Source: Rhodospirillales bacterium 24-66-33 (GTDB taxonomy: Bacteria > Pseudomonadota > Alphaproteobacteria > Reyranellales > Reyranellaceae). Taken from it: DNA of 64,000 nt. Under the pieces are notes generated by a model. The model did not search any database. It was not told where the DNA came from and was given only the letters and a program-made list of their open reading frames with translations. Location of the stretch: the NCBI GenBank assembly GCA_002281855.1, contig NCHQ01000004.1:62001-126000 (forward strand), read 5' to 3'. How positions within the stretch are numbered: position 1 is the first letter of the stretch; every line of letters begins with the position of its first letter. The position numbers and the translations under genes were made by a program. Of the stretch, positions 8,155-17,862 are shown in pieces.

Positions 8155-9137
8155 GCCGCCCTCGCGAGTTCGACCGGCGCCTTCCAGCAGGCCACGCGAT
8201 GCTCCGGGCCGAGATCGCGCAGCGGCGGCGGCTCGAGGTGGCAGCGCGGGTCGGCGAAGGGACAGCGCGGCGCGAAGCGGCAGCCCTTGGGCTGGTTGTT
8301 TGGGCTCGGCACCGAGCCCTCGATGGTCGACAGGCGCTCGCGGTCGACCTCGATGCGCGGGATCGAGCCCAGCAGGCCGATCGTGTAGGGGTGCTGCGGA
8401 TCGGCGAACAGCGCGTCGACCGGCGCGCTCTCGACGATCTTGCCGGCATACATCACCACCACCTCGTCGGCGATTTCGGCGATGACGCCGAGATCGTGGG
8501 TGATGATCAGCATCGCCATGCCGAGCCGCCGCTGCAGGTCCTGCAGCAGGTCGAGGATCTGCGCCTGGATGGTGACGTCGAGCGCCGTGGTCGGCTCGTC
8601 GGCGATCAGCAAAGCGGGCTCGCAGGAGAGCGCCATGGCGATCATGACCCTCTGGCGCATGCCGCCCGACAGGAGGTGCGGATAGTCGTCGACCCGCTGC
8701 TTGGCCGAGGGGATCCGCACCAGCTCCAGCATCTCGACGGCGCGGGCCTTGGCGGCCTGCGGTGACAGGGTTGTGTGTGCAAGGATCGCCTCGACGATCT
8801 GCTGCCCGATCGTATGGACCGGATTGAGCGAGGTCATCGGCTCCTGGAAGATCATCGACATCTTGCCGCCGCGCAGGCGACGGCGCTCGTCGGCGGAGAG
8901 GCCGAGCACGTCGCGGCCTTCGAACAGGATCGCATCGGCCTCGACCTGGCCGGGCGGACTCGCCACCAGGCCCATCACGGAGAGCGAGGTGACGCTCTTG
9001 CCGCAGCCGGACTCGCCGACCAGGCCGACGGTGCGGCCGCGCCCGACCGAGAAGTCTATGCCGTCGACCGCGCGGAAGAGGCCGCGGTCGGTGTGGAAGT
9101 GGGTGCGGAGACCGCGGACCTCGAGGAGCTTTTCCAT
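8151..9137 (-). CDS. Peptide/oligopeptide ABC transporter ATP-binding protein (DppD/OppD-like)
   Basis: 328 residues. It has Walker [14 protein letters not shown], the Q-loop in [12 protein letters not shown], signature [15 protein letters not shown], Walker [13 protein letters not shown] and the C-terminal oligopeptide extension with [14 protein letters not shown]. It pairs with the DppF-like ATPase to power peptide uptake. Its ATG shares one base with the stop of the binding-protein gene (TGATG) and its 3' end overlaps the next ATPase gene by 4 bp, so the three are translationally coupled. Confidence 0.93.
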   Translation of the reverse strand: MEKLLEVRGLRTHFHTDRGLFRAVDGIDFSVGRGRTVGLVGESGCGKSVTSLSVMGLVASPPGQVEADAILFEGRDVLGLSADERRRLRGGKMSMIFQEPMTSLNPVHTIGQQIVEAILAHTTLSPQAAKARAVEMLELVRIPSAKQRVDDYPHLLSGGMRQRVMIAMALSCEPALLIADEPTTALDVTIQAQILDLLQDLQRRLGMAMLIITHDLGVIAEIADEVVVMYAGKIVESAPVDALFADPQHPYTIGLLGSIPRIEVDRERLSTIEGSVPSPNNQPKGCRFAPRCPFADPRCHLEPPPLRDLGPEHRVACWKAPVELARAA

Positions 9138-10708
9138 CAGTAGGCGTAGTCCAGGCCCTTGTAGAAGGTGTTCTGGTAGAGCATGTGCGGCCGCACGCCC
9201 TTCAGCTTCTTGAGGCTGGTCGTGTACATCGCGATGTTCATGACCGGCATCCAGAGGTGTTCCTCGGTCACCCTCTGCTGGGCCAGCGCGTAGTACTTGG
9301 CGCGGTCGGCCTCGGAGATCGAGGCGCGGCCCATCTTGAGATACTCGTCGGTCTTGGCGTCATTCCAGTTCATGCGGTTGGGCGCCGGCATGTTCTTGGA
9401 ATCGAAATAGAAGTTCAGCAGGTCGCCGGACGAGATGTACGGGAACGTCACCGTCCACAGCTCGAAGTCCTGCTTGCCCATCTCGGCAGGTGCGATGGTC
9501 GAGTCGTATCCCACGATCTTCCAGTCGATGCCGATCTTGCGCATGTAGCCCTGGATCGCCTCGGAAACGCGCGGGAAGTAGGCGACCTGGGTGAACAGGA
9601 CCTTGGGCGCCAGCTTGACGCCGTCCTTCTCGCGGATGCCGTCGCTGCCCACCTTCCAGCCGGCCTCGTCGAGCAGTTTCTTGGCCCGCTCGACATCTTC
9701 CTTGATCAGGCCCTTGGTCGAGTCGGCGAAGTCGAGCGCCTTGGGGTCGATGAAGGTGTAGGCGGGCTCGGCGTTGCCCAGCATGATGCCCTTGACGATG
9801 TCGGCGCGGTTGATGGCGATATTCATCGCCTCGCGCACGCTCTTGTCGGCCACCATCGGGCGCGTGGTCTTGTAGCCGTAGTACATGAGCTGGAAGTTGG
9901 GCTTGGCCTCCTGGACGTTGAGGTTGGGCGACGCCTTGACCTGCTGGATGAACTGCAGCGGGATCTGGTGCGTGACGTCGAACTGCCCGCCCATCATCGC
10001 GGCGACCCGGCTGGAGTCCTCAGGGACGATCTTGATGCTGAGCTTCTCGAACTTCACCGGCCCCTTGTTGGCGTACATGGAGGGGCCCCATTTGTAGGCG
10101 TCGTGACGCTTCAGCACGATCTCGGTGCGCGGCTGCCAGCTCTCGAAGCACCAGGGGCCGGTGCCGTCGATCGCCTTGACGCCGTAGTCCTTGCCCAGTG
10201 CCTCGACGCTCTCCTTGTTGTGGATCGCCGTCGTGAACATGGTGAGCTGCAGCAGCAGATCGGCGAACGGCTCGTTCAGCTCGTACTCGACCGTGTAGGG
10301 ATCGGGCGCGCGCAGCTCCTTGATGTTGCCGGCGCGCCAGGCCAGCGGCGCCTTCAGTTCGGGGCTCTTCAGCCGCTTGAAGGAATAGATCACGTCCTCG
10401 GCGGTGAACTTCTTGCCGCTGCAGAAGCTGACATCGTCGCGCAGCTTGAAAGTGTAGAGCTTGCCGTCCGGGCTGATGGTCCAGGATTTGGCGAGATAGG
10501 GGATGGCCGTCTTGCCGTCCCAGTCCATCGCCACCAGCGTGTCCTGGAACATGTTCACGATGTCGGAGGTCGGCGACCAGGTCGTGCGCTGTCCGTCGTA
10601 ATGCGGCGCATCGAGCGACTTCATCATCCGCAAGGTCTGCGCCTCCGCCACGGGGGAGAGGCCCATTACGCCAAGCAACGCCGTTATGCCCGTCAGGAAC
10701 TTACGCAT
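9137..10708 (-). CDS. ABC transporter periplasmic solute-binding protein, family 5 (DppA/OppA-like)
   Basis: 523 residues with a Sec signal peptide: MRKFL, a hydrophobic core and an AEA-Q cleavage site near residue 23. The mature protein is SBP_bac_5: [20 protein letters not shown] and [18 protein letters not shown] are the family signature. It captures the substrate in the periplasm for the membrane complex. It lies between permease and ATPase genes, order B-C-A-D-F. The ligand cannot be deduced; this family also binds non-peptide ligands. Confidence 0.92.
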   Translation of the reverse strand: MRKFLTGITALLGVMGLSPVAEAQTLRMMKSLDAPHYDGQRTTWSPTSDIVNMFQDTLVAMDWDGKTAIPYLAKSWTISPDGKLYTFKLRDDVSFCSGKKFTAEDVIYSFKRLKSPELKAPLAWRAGNIKELRAPDPYTVEYELNEPFADLLLQLTMFTTAIHNKESVEALGKDYGVKAIDGTGPWCFESWQPRTEIVLKRHDAYKWGPSMYANKGPVKFEKLSIKIVPEDSSRVAAMMGGQFDVTHQIPLQFIQQVKASPNLNVQEAKPNFQLMYYGYKTTRPMVADKSVREAMNIAINRADIVKGIMLGNAEPAYTFIDPKALDFADSTKGLIKEDVERAKKLLDEAGWKVGSDGIREKDGVKLAPKVLFTQVAYFPRVSEAIQGYMRKIGIDWKIVGYDSTIAPAEMGKQDFELWTVTFPYISSGDLLNFYFDSKNMPAPNRMNWNDAKTDEYLKMGRASISEADRAKYYALAQQRVTEEHLWMPVMNIAMYTTSLKKLKGVRPHMLYQNTFYKGLDYAY

Positions 10709-10773
10709 CGCTTCCTCACCTTGTTGTTGTTCAGTGCGTCACGTCGGGACCCTTGTTGAAGGAGTGTGCAGGA

Positions 10774-11664
10774 TCAGCTCTGCAGTCTCGGATCGAGGAC
10801 GTCGCGCAGGGCGTCGCCCAGGAGATTGGCGGCCAGCACGATCACGAAGATCATGAAGCTGGGGATTGTCGCGATGTGCGGCGCCATGAACAGGAAGTCG
10901 CGGCCCTGAGCCGCCATCATGCCGAGCTCGGCCGTGGGCGGCTGGGCGCCCATGCCGAGGAAGCCTAGCGCCGAACCGATCAGGATGATCTGGCCGAAGC
11001 GCAGGGTGAGGAACACGAAGATGGTCGAGATGCAGTTGAGCGTGAGATAGCGCCAGATCAGCGTGCGGTCGGAGACGCCGACGGCGCGGCCCGCTTCCAT
11101 GAACTCCTGGCTCATGATGCCGATCGCGGCGCCGCGCGCGACGCGGGCCACGTCCGGGACGGTCGCCACCACCAGCGCGATGACCACGGCGGTGAGGCCG
11201 GCGCCGAAGATCGCCGCCACTGCAAGGCCGATCAGGATCGCCGGGAAGGCCAGCATCACGTCGACCAGCCGCATGATCCAGCCGTCGAGACGGCGATAAT
11301 AAGCCGCCAGGATACCGAGGAAGCCGCCCAGGAATCCGCCGATGATGACGCCGACCAGTCCCAGCATCAGCGTGTTGCGCGAGCCATAGATGACGCGGCT
11401 CAGAATATCGCGGCCGGTATTGTCGGTGCCGAACCAGTGCTCGGCACTGGGCGGCTGCATCACCTTGGTGAGATCGGTGAGATAGGGATCATAGGGCGCG
11501 ACGAGCGGCGCGAAGAGGGCGGCGAGACCGATCGCGGTCAGCAGGAGCGCCGCCACGAGCGCAACCTTGTCCCGGGCCAGCCGGCGCAGCACGCCAGAGC
11601 GCGAGAAGAGGCCGTTCTCTTCGGCGGCTGTCGGTGTGGAGGCGTTGAGGGCGTCGACGCTCAT
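10774..11664 (-). CDS. Peptide ABC transporter permease (DppC/OppC-like)
   Basis: 296 residues from ATG 11664. It has about six membrane segments and the OppC N-terminal region (FGTDNTGRDILSRVIYGSRN). The BPD_transp_1 EAA loop is EAGRAVGVSDRTLIWRYL. The ending LGDALRDVLDPRL is typical of DppC. The start overlaps the stop of the DppB-like gene by 4 bp (ATGA). It forms the inner-membrane channel with that protein. A 65-bp gap with no strong terminator separates it from the binding-protein gene. Confidence 0.92.
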   Translation of the reverse strand: MSVDALNASTPTAAEENGLFSRSGVLRRLARDKVALVAALLLTAIGLAALFAPLVAPYDPYLTDLTKVMQPPSAEHWFGTDNTGRDILSRVIYGSRNTLMLGLVGVIIGGFLGGFLGILAAYYRRLDGWIMRLVDVMLAFPAILIGLAVAAIFGAGLTAVVIALVVATVPDVARVARGAAIGIMSQEFMEAGRAVGVSDRTLIWRYLTLNCISTIFVFLTLRFGQIILIGSALGFLGMGAQPPTAELGMMAAQGRDFLFMAPHIATIPSFMIFVIVLAANLLGDALRDVLDPRLQS

Positions 11665-12599
11665 GACCGCTGCATCCTGGGATCGAGATAGACGTAGAGG
11701 ACGTCGACGATCAGGTTGATCGTGAGGAAGGCGATCGCGAGGATCATGATCGCGCCCTGCGCCGTCGGGAAATCGCTCGACACGATGGCGCCGACCGCCA
11801 GCCGTCCGACGCCCGGCCACGAGAACATCGTCTCGGTGACGACGGCGCCGCCCAGCAGGAACGCCGCCTGCAGGCCGATCAAGGTGACGACCGGGATCAT
11901 CGCATTGCGCAGCGCGTGGTGGACGATCACCACCGTCTCGCGCAGACCCTTGGCGCGGGCGGTGCGGACATAGTCGGCGCCAAGCACCTCGAGCACGGCG
12001 GTGCGCGTCAGCCGCGCGATCGGCCCGATCAGCACGCTGCCCAGGGTCAGCGCCGGCAACACGAGGCTCGGCAGGCCGCCGTCCCAGATCGGGCCGGTGC
12101 GGCCGGTGAAGGGGAACAGCCCCCACTGGAACCCCATGTACTGGATCAGCACCAGACCGATGAAGAAGACCGGCATCGACACGCCGGCGACCGAGACCGC
12201 CATGATCGCGCGGTCGATCAGGGTTCCGCGCTTCACGGCGGCGAGCGTGCCCAGAGTCAGCCCGAAGGGGATGGCGATCAGCATGCCGCCCAGCATCAGC
12301 TCGACCGTCGGCCCGATGGTGAGCGCCAGCTCCTCGCTCACCATCTTGTTGGAGATGATGGAACGGCCGAGATCGCCCTGCGCGACGCGACCGATATACT
12401 CGGCGAACTGGATGGGGATGGGGCGGTCGAGACCGAGTTCGAGGCGGATCGCCGCGATGGTCTCGGCCTTGGCGTCGGGTCCGGCGATGATCATCGCCGG
12501 ATCGGCGGGCACGACCTGCAGGAGACAGAAGCAGAGGAAGAGAACCCCGAGCAGGGCGGGGAACGAGATCAGCAGGCGGTGGACAATCTGTCTTCCCAT
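11661..12599 (-). CDS. Peptide ABC transporter permease (DppB/OppB-like)
   Basis: 312 residues, first gene of the transporter operon. I chose ATG 12599 because GAGGA lies 7 bases upstream; a TTG nine codons earlier is less likely. The start MGRQIVHRLLISFPALLGV, the motif RTARAKGLRETVVIVHHALR (EAA loop) and the end NLIVDVLYVYLDPRM are standard DppB features. It is an inner-membrane subunit of about six helices. A 143-bp gap upstream carries an ATGCAG/CTGCAT dyad. Confidence 0.93.
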   Translation of the reverse strand: MGRQIVHRLLISFPALLGVLFLCFCLLQVVPADPAMIIAGPDAKAETIAAIRLELGLDRPIPIQFAEYIGRVAQGDLGRSIISNKMVSEELALTIGPTVELMLGGMLIAIPFGLTLGTLAAVKRGTLIDRAIMAVSVAGVSMPVFFIGLVLIQYMGFQWGLFPFTGRTGPIWDGGLPSLVLPALTLGSVLIGPIARLTRTAVLEVLGADYVRTARAKGLRETVVIVHHALRNAMIPVVTLIGLQAAFLLGGAVVTETMFSWPGVGRLAVGAIVSSDFPTAQGAIMILAIAFLTINLIVDVLYVYLDPRMQRS

Positions 12600-12709
12600 G
12601 CGCCGTCCTCGGACCGATTCGGCCAAGAGGAAGCGCGCCGGTTTCCCGACGCGTCTCGACGCTTCTCCCTGGCAGCCGCTGCTTCGGTCAGACCTGCGCG
12701 GCGTTCGTT

Positions 12710-12726
12710 ATGCAGGGATACTGCAT
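12710..12726. promoter_or_regulatory. Inverted repeat upstream of the peptide-transporter operon
   Basis: Perfect dyad ATGCAG, 5 bp (GGATA), CTGCAT, in the gap between the dehalogenase-like gene and dppB. No T-run follows on either strand, so an operator is likelier than a terminator. The binding protein is unknown. Confidence 0.35.
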
Positions 12727-12742
12727 GCGATTTTTGCCGATG

Positions 12743-13477
12743 TCACGCCCAGCCGCCGGCGTGCGGCAGGACATGTCCGGTGATGAAGCCGGCGCCGTCG
12801 GAACAGAGGAAGCAGATCGTGGCGCCCAGCTCGTCGGACTTGCCGAGGCGACCGAGCGGAATCTGCGCCGTCATCTTGGCCATCGCCGCGCTGTTGGCGA
12901 GCAGAGCCGGGGGGAAGTAGTCGGGATTCTCGACATAGTTCGAGCCGACCGCATTCACCGTGATGCCGTCGCGCCCGAGTTCCTTGGCGAGCGACGAGAC
13001 GAGACCGTTGCCAGCCGCGCGTGCCGAGACATAGGGCGCATAGTTGGCGATGCCGCGCAGCGGCGCGGCCGAGGAGACGAACACGATGCGGCCCGACTTG
13101 CGCTTGCGCATCGAGGGCGCGACGAGCTGGGTCAGCCGGAACGGCGCCACGGCCATGACTTCCAGCGCATCCCGGAAATCCTCGATGCGCGCTTCGCCGA
13201 GCGGCGCGCGCAGCGCCGGGTAGGCGTCGTTGTTGACCAGCGCGTCGATATGGCCGTGGCGCTTCAGGGCCAGCTCGACCATCGTCGCTGGCTCCGTCGC
13301 CGAGAGGGCGTGGGCGCCCGGGAATTCCGCCTCGTACTTGCGCCGAGCACTCGGCGCCTCGAACGACGGATCGTGCGCCAGCACGGTGGCGCCCTGCGAG
13401 AGGGCGACCCTTGTGGTGCCGTGCCCTGCGAATTTCTCGACGTTGGTGATCAGGATGACCCGGTCTTTCAGCAGCAT
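12743..13477 (-). CDS. Halohydrin dehalogenase homologue (SDR-derived, S-Y-R triad)
   Basis: 244 residues from ATG 13477, with a good AGAGGAA ribosome site. The fold is SDR, but the NAD-binding TGxxxGxG is absent. In its place is T11-NVEK-F16-A-G18, the T-x4-F-x-G halide-pocket motif of halohydrin dehalogenases. The triad is Ser136-x12-Tyr149-x3-Arg153, with Arg replacing the SDR Lys. Further local likeness to HheC from memory: HDPSF, LVNNDAY, KRKSGRIVFVSSAAP, YVSARA, and SNY...DYFPP, where the halide site is expected. Such enzymes turn vicinal haloalcohols into epoxides without a cofactor. Its start is 25 bp from divergent ubiE. The alternative is a cofactor-free SDR of other function. Confidence 0.82.
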   Translation of the reverse strand: MLLKDRVILITNVEKFAGHGTTRVALSQGATVLAHDPSFEAPSARRKYEAEFPGAHALSATEPATMVELALKRHGHIDALVNNDAYPALRAPLGEARIEDFRDALEVMAVAPFRLTQLVAPSMRKRKSGRIVFVSSAAPLRGIANYAPYVSARAAGNGLVSSLAKELGRDGITVNAVGSNYVENPDYFPPALLANSAAMAKMTAQIPLGRLGKSDELGATICFLCSDGAGFITGHVLPHAGGWA

Positions 13478-13502
13478 GGCGATTCCTCTAGGTTGCGGCC
13501 CC

Positions 13503-14300
13503 ATGGACCAAGCCCATTCCGACGATCCTAGCGCAGCCCGCCCCGAGGGACAGGCCCCGGAGGGGCGTGCGTCCTTCGGATTCCGCGACGTGCCGGCTGC
13601 CGAGAAGGCGGGTCTGGTGCGCGAGGTCTTCGCCAGCGTGGCGCCGCGCTACGACCTGATGAACGACCTGATGTCGGGCGGCGTGCACCGGCTCTGGAAG
13701 AACGCCATGGTCGACGTGGTGAACCCGCGGCCGGGCGAGAAGCTGCTGGATGTGGCGGGCGGCACCGGCGACATCGCCTTCCGGCTGTTGCGCCGGCAGG
13801 GCGAACGGCCCGACGTCACCGTCTGCGACATCAATCCCGCCATGCTCGAGGTCGGGCGCGACCGCGCGGTCGATCGCGGCCTCTTGCAGGGCCTCACCTG
13901 GGCGACCGGCGATGCGGAGCATCTGCCTTTCCCCGATCGCTCGTTCGACGCCTACACGATCGCGTTCGGCCTGCGGAACGTCACCGACATCGACCAGGCG
14001 CTGCGCGACGCCTATCGCGTGCTGAAGCCCGGCGGGCGCTTCTACTGCCTGGAATTCAGCAAGGTGACTTCGGCGCCGGTCGGCCGCGTCTATGACGCCT
14101 ATTCGGAGCGCGCGCTGCCGTTCTTCGGCAAGGTCATTGCCCGGGACGCCGAGTCCTATCGCTATCTCCACGAGAGCATCCGCCGCTTCCCGCCGCAGCG
14201 CGAACTGGCGGCGCGCATGCGGGCCGCCGGATTCGAAAACGTCTCCTGGCGCGACATGTCGCTGGGCGTCGTGGCGCTGCATCAGGGCTGGCGCATCTAG
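13503..14300 (+). CDS. ubiE: Ubiquinone/menaquinone biosynthesis C-methyltransferase UbiE
   Basis: 265 residues. SAM motif I is LLDVAGGTGDIAFRLL (about residue 80). The UbiE signatures SVAPRYDLMNDLMSGGVHRLW and YTIAFGLRNVTD are present, as is LKPGGRFYCLEFS. It C-methylates the benzoquinone ring in ubiquinone synthesis. Start ATG 13503 is the only plausible one before the conserved FGFRDVPAAEK. Ubib follows with no gap (TAG then ATG). Only 25 bp separate its start from the divergent dehalogenase homologue, so its promoter must lie within that gene or overlap it. Confidence 0.95.
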   Translation: MDQAHSDDPSAARPEGQAPEGRASFGFRDVPAAEKAGLVREVFASVAPRYDLMNDLMSGGVHRLWKNAMVDVVNPRPGEKLLDVAGGTGDIAFRLLRRQGERPDVTVCDINPAMLEVGRDRAVDRGLLQGLTWATGDAEHLPFPDRSFDAYTIAFGLRNVTDIDQALRDAYRVLKPGGRFYCLEFSKVTSAPVGRVYDAYSERALPFFGKVIARDAESYRYLHESIRRFPPQRELAARMRAAGFENVSWRDMSLGVVALHQGWRI

Positions 14301-15827
14301 ATGTTCCGCGCACTCCGCAATGCCTGGCGCCTGTTGCGTATGGCGGTGAGCTTCGCTCGCCATGACGCGCTGTTTCCACTCGAATCGCTGGGCATCGCGC
14401 CGGCGCTGATCGCCTGGGCGCGCCTCTTCGCGCCGCGCCACGACCCGCGACGGCCGGGCGAGCGACTGGCAGCTGCGCTGCAGGATATGGGCCCGTCCTT
14501 CATCAAGCTGGGTCAGGCCCTGTCGACCCGCGCCGATCTGCTGAGCGAGGGTGTGGCCGCCGATCTCGCGCGCCTGCAGGACCATATTCCGGCGTTTCCC
14601 GGCGCGGAGGCCCGCCGCATCGTCGAAAGCGAACTCGGGCAGCCGCTCGGCAACATCTTCTCGCAGTTCGACGACGTGCCGGTGGCGGCGGCGTCGATCG
14701 CCCAGGTGCATTTCGCGGTCACCGCCGACGGCCGCGACGTCGCGGTGAAGGTGCTGCGGCCCGGCATCGCCAAGGCCTTCGAACGGGACCTCGATCTGTT
14801 CTACTGGGTGGCCGAGCTGGTCGAGCGCACGCAGCCGCGCTTCCGTCGGCTGAAGCCGGTCGAGTCGGTGCGCGCCTTCGCCGATGTCGTGCGGGTCGAG
14901 ATGGACCTGCGCATGGAAGCGGCCGCCGCCGAGGAGCTGGGCGAGAATTTCGCCGACGATCCGAACTACCGGGCGCCGAAAATCGACTGGGATCGCACCG
15001 CCGAGCGCGTGATGACGCAGGAGCGGGTCGACGGCATCCCGATCGGCGATCGCGACGCCATCATCGCCGCCGGCCACGATCCGCACGAGATCATGCGCAA
15101 GTGCGCCGAGGCCTTCTTCTATCAGGTGTTCCGCGACGGCTTCTTCCATGCCGACATGCATGGCGGCAACGCCTTCGTCGATCGGAAGGGCACCATCGTT
15201 CCGGTGGATTTCGGCATCATGGGGCGGGTCGATCAGGATACGCGCGGCTATCTAGCAGAGCTGCTGGTCGCCTTCCTGCGGCGCGACTACCGGGCCGTCG
15301 CCGAGGTGCAGTTCCGCGCGGGCTACGTGCCGCCCGACCAGTCGCTCGAAACCTTCGCGCAGGCCTGCCGCTCGATCGGCGAGCCGATCTTCGGCAAGCC
15401 CAGTCACCAGATCTCGATCGCCCGCCTGCTCGCCCAGATGCTGCGGGTTACCGAGCAGTTCGAGATGACGGTCCAGCCGCAGCTGCTGCTGCTGCAGAAG
15501 ACCATGTTGATGGCGGAAGGCATGGGCACCAAGCTCAATCCCCACGTCAACATCTGGGAGCTGGCCCGGCCGCTGATCGAGGACTGGATGGTCACCCATT
15601 TCGGCCCGCGTGCCACCGTCGGCCGCGCGGTTGACGATCTCGCCCAGGGACTGCGCCGCCTGCCACGCCTGATCGACAGCCTGCATCTCGTGGCCGAGCA
15701 CGAGCGCCGCAAGGCCGAACGCGATGCGCTGCAGCCGCCGCCCGTCGGCCGGCTGTGGCGCCCCGGCTTTGCCGAGACGGTCGCCATACTGGCCCTCGTG
15801 GCCGCCATCGCCGCCTGGTGGCACTGA
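14301..15827 (+). CDS. ubiB: UbiB, ABC1-family atypical kinase for ubiquinone biosynthesis
   Basis: 508 residues. The ABC1/ADCK signature is intact: KxGQ motif in FIKLGQALSTRADLL (about residue 66), the ATP-site lysine in VAVKVLRPG, HADMHGGN (about 282) and VDFGIMGRVD (about 302). A C-terminal membrane anchor lies at about 490-507. It supports ubiquinone synthesis at the membrane, by ATPase activity rather than proven protein phosphorylation. Its ATG follows the ubiE stop directly, so the two are co-expressed. Confidence 0.95.
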   Translation: MFRALRNAWRLLRMAVSFARHDALFPLESLGIAPALIAWARLFAPRHDPRRPGERLAAALQDMGPSFIKLGQALSTRADLLSEGVAADLARLQDHIPAFPGAEARRIVESELGQPLGNIFSQFDDVPVAAASIAQVHFAVTADGRDVAVKVLRPGIAKAFERDLDLFYWVAELVERTQPRFRRLKPVESVRAFADVVRVEMDLRMEAAAAEELGENFADDPNYRAPKIDWDRTAERVMTQERVDGIPIGDRDAIIAAGHDPHEIMRKCAEAFFYQVFRDGFFHADMHGGNAFVDRKGTIVPVDFGIMGRVDQDTRGYLAELLVAFLRRDYRAVAEVQFRAGYVPPDQSLETFAQACRSIGEPIFGKPSHQISIARLLAQMLRVTEQFEMTVQPQLLLLQKTMLMAEGMGTKLNPHVNIWELARPLIEDWMVTHFGPRATVGRAVDDLAQGLRRLPRLIDSLHLVAEHERRKAERDALQPPPVGRLWRPGFAETVAILALVAAIAAWWH

Positions 15828-15831
15828 GCTC

Positions 15832-16572
15832 GTGACCACCGATCAGATCGTCGTCGGCCTCGCGATCTTCCTGCTCGCGGGTACCGTCAAGGGCCTGGTG
15901 GGGCTCGGTCTGCCGGCCATCTCGATCGCGCTGATGTCCCTCTTCCTGCCGCTGTCGGAAGCGGTGGCGCTGATTGCCCTGCCGACGATCATCACCAACG
16001 TCTGGCAGGCGTCGGTCGGCGGTCATTTCTGGCACATCGTCCGCCGTCAGTGGCCGCTGATGCTGCCGCTCACGGTGGTGCTCTATCTGACGGTCTGGCT
16101 GATCGGCCAGAAGGGCCCCGGCTGGGCCTTCCTGGTGCTGGGCACGGTGCTTATCGTCTACAGCGCGCTCGGCCTGCTGCGCATCCGCCTCACCATCCAC
16201 GCCGACCTCGAAAAGCCGCTGGCGCCCGTGATCGGCGTCGCGTCGGGCTTCGTGGCGGGCCTGGTCGGCGTGCCCATCATCCCGCTGATGCCCTATCTGC
16301 AGGGGCTCGACATCAAGCCGGTCGAGCTCGTGCAGACCCTGGGCGTCGTGCTGTGCGCCACGTCCCTGACCCTGACCGCCTCGCTCCTGTTCTTTGGCGT
16401 GCTCGACGGGCCACGTGCCATCGTCTCGGCCGCTGCCGTGATTCCGGCGATCGGCGGCATGTGGCTCGGCCAGCAGATCCGCTCGCGGCTCTCGGTCGAA
16501 CAGTTCCGCCTGGCCGTCTTCTGGGCCCTGCTGCTGACCGGCCTCTATACTGTCGCCACCCGGCTCTTGTGA
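15832..16572 (+). CDS. TauE/SafE-family membrane permease
   Basis: 246 residues from GTG 15832, four bases after ubiB. It has about eight hydrophobic segments and internal duplication: GLVGLGLPAISIALMSLF in the first half and GFVAGLVGVPIIPLMPYL in the second, as in sulfite exporter TauE/SafE proteins. The family moves sulfonates, sulfite or other anions across the inner membrane. Its place between ubiB and coaBC is not part of the usual gene block, and no sulfonate genes are nearby. Substrate unknown. Confidence 0.85.
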   Translation: MTTDQIVVGLAIFLLAGTVKGLVGLGLPAISIALMSLFLPLSEAVALIALPTIITNVWQASVGGHFWHIVRRQWPLMLPLTVVLYLTVWLIGQKGPGWAFLVLGTVLIVYSALGLLRIRLTIHADLEKPLAPVIGVASGFVAGLVGVPIIPLMPYLQGLDIKPVELVQTLGVVLCATSLTLTASLLFFGVLDGPRAIVSAAAVIPAIGGMWLGQQIRSRLSVEQFRLAVFWALLLTGLYTVATRLL

Positions 16573-16585
16573 TAGGCTGAAGGCC

Positions 16586-17812
16586 ATGTTGCACGGCAAG
16601 CGTATCCTGCTGATCGTCGCCGGCGGAATTGCCGCCTTCAAGTCGGCGGAGCTGATCCGGCTCCTGCGCGGGCGCGGCGCATCGGTGCGCTGCGTGCTGA
16701 CGGAAGCCGCCGCAAAGTTCGTGACACCGCTCACCCTGCAGGCGCTCTCGGAAGACCGCGTCTACGGCGACATGTTCTCGCTCACCGACGAGAGCGAGAT
16801 GGGTCACATCCAGCTCTCGCGCGACGCCGACCTGTTGGTCGTGGCGCCGGCGACCGCCGATCTGCTGGCGCGCATGGCGGGTGGCCTGGCCAACGATCTC
16901 GCGGCCACCGTCCTGCTCGCCACTGACAAGCCGGTGCTGGCCGCGCCGGCGATGAACGTGCGCATGTGGACCCATGCCGCGACCGTGGCCAACGTCGAAA
17001 CGCTAAGGAAGCGCGGCGTTACCTTCGTGGGTCCCAACGACGGCGCCATGGCGTGCAACGAACACGGCCCCGGCCGGATGTCGGAGCCGGCCGAGATCGT
17101 CGCCGCCATCGAAGCGATGCTGGTGCGCGACCGGCCGCTCTCCGGCAGGCGCGCGCTGGTCACTTCGGGCCCGACCCGCGAGGCGCTCGATCCGGTGCGC
17201 TTCATCTCCAATCATTCCTCGGGCAAGCAGGGCCACGCCATCGCGGCCGCCCTGGCCGAACTCGGCGCAGACGTGACCCTGGTGAGCGGCCCGGTCGTGG
17301 TGCCGGATCCACCGGGTGCGAAGGTCGTGCCCATCGAATCGGCAGACCAGATGCTCGCGGCCTGTCTCGCCGCGGGTCCGCTCGACATCGCCGTCTGCGC
17401 CGCTGCCGTCGCCGACTGGAAGGCCGCCAAACCCGCCACCGGCAAGATCAAGAAACAGGCAGGCGCGCCGCCGCCCGCGCTCGAACTTGCGCCCAATCCC
17501 GACATTCTGGCGACACTCTCGCGCCCCGGGCCCGGCCGGCCGGCCCTGGTCGTGGGCTTCGCCGCCGAGACCGAGAACGTGGTGGCCAATGCCGTCGAGA
17601 AGCGCACCCGCAAGGGCTGCGACTGGATCGTGGCCAATGACGTGTCGCCGGCCACCGGCACTTTCGGCGGCGAGCGCAACACCGTGCATCTGATCACCGA
17701 AGCGGGCACCGAGGACTGGCCGCCGCTCGGCAAGGGCGATGTCGCCATGCGCCTGGCCAGCCGGATCGCGCTGCATCTCGCGCAGGCAGGCAAGGCACGG
17801 GCGGCTGAGTGA
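16586..17812 (+). CDS. coaBC: Bifunctional phosphopantothenoylcysteine decarboxylase/synthetase CoaBC (Dfp)
   Basis: 408 residues. The CoaC half has the FMN-enzyme histidine in [12 protein letters not shown] (about residue 74), PAMNVRMW and the catalytic cysteine in [12 protein letters not shown]. The CoaB half begins near residue 190 with [20 protein letters not shown] and contains NPDILATL and the KKQAG loop. It makes 4'-phosphopantetheine for coenzyme A in two steps. It is 13 bp after the TauE/SafE gene and overlaps or abuts dut, as in many Alphaproteobacteria. Confidence 0.96.
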   Translation: MLHGKRILLIVAGGIAAFKSAELIRLLRGRGASVRCVLTEAAAKFVTPLTLQALSEDRVYGDMFSLTDESEMGHIQLSRDADLLVVAPATADLLARMAGGLANDLAATVLLATDKPVLAAPAMNVRMWTHAATVANVETLRKRGVTFVGPNDGAMACNEHGPGRMSEPAEIVAAIEAMLVRDRPLSGRRALVTSGPTREALDPVRFISNHSSGKQGHAIAAALAELGADVTLVSGPVVVPDPPGAKVVPIESADQMLAACLAAGPLDIAVCAAAVADWKAAKPATGKIKKQAGAPPPALELAPNPDILATLSRPGPGRPALVVGFAAETENVVANAVEKRTRKGCDWIVANDVSPATGTFGGERNTVHLITEAGTEDWPPLGKGDVAMRLASRIALHLAQAGKARAAE

Positions 17813-17862
17813 TCACCGGGCCCGGCCAGACAGACGTTTCTTTTTTTGAGTACGAGGGGCCG

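Noticed and set aside
10774..12126. An N-terminal extension of the DppC-like permease to 450 residues
   Set aside because: The extra 154 residues are antisense-like low-complexity sequence inside the coupled dppB gene. ATG 11664 with an ATGA overlap is the natural start.
12710..12726. Terminator after the dehalogenase homologue
   Set aside because: The dyad is GC-balanced with no T-run on either strand, so I list it as a possible operator instead.
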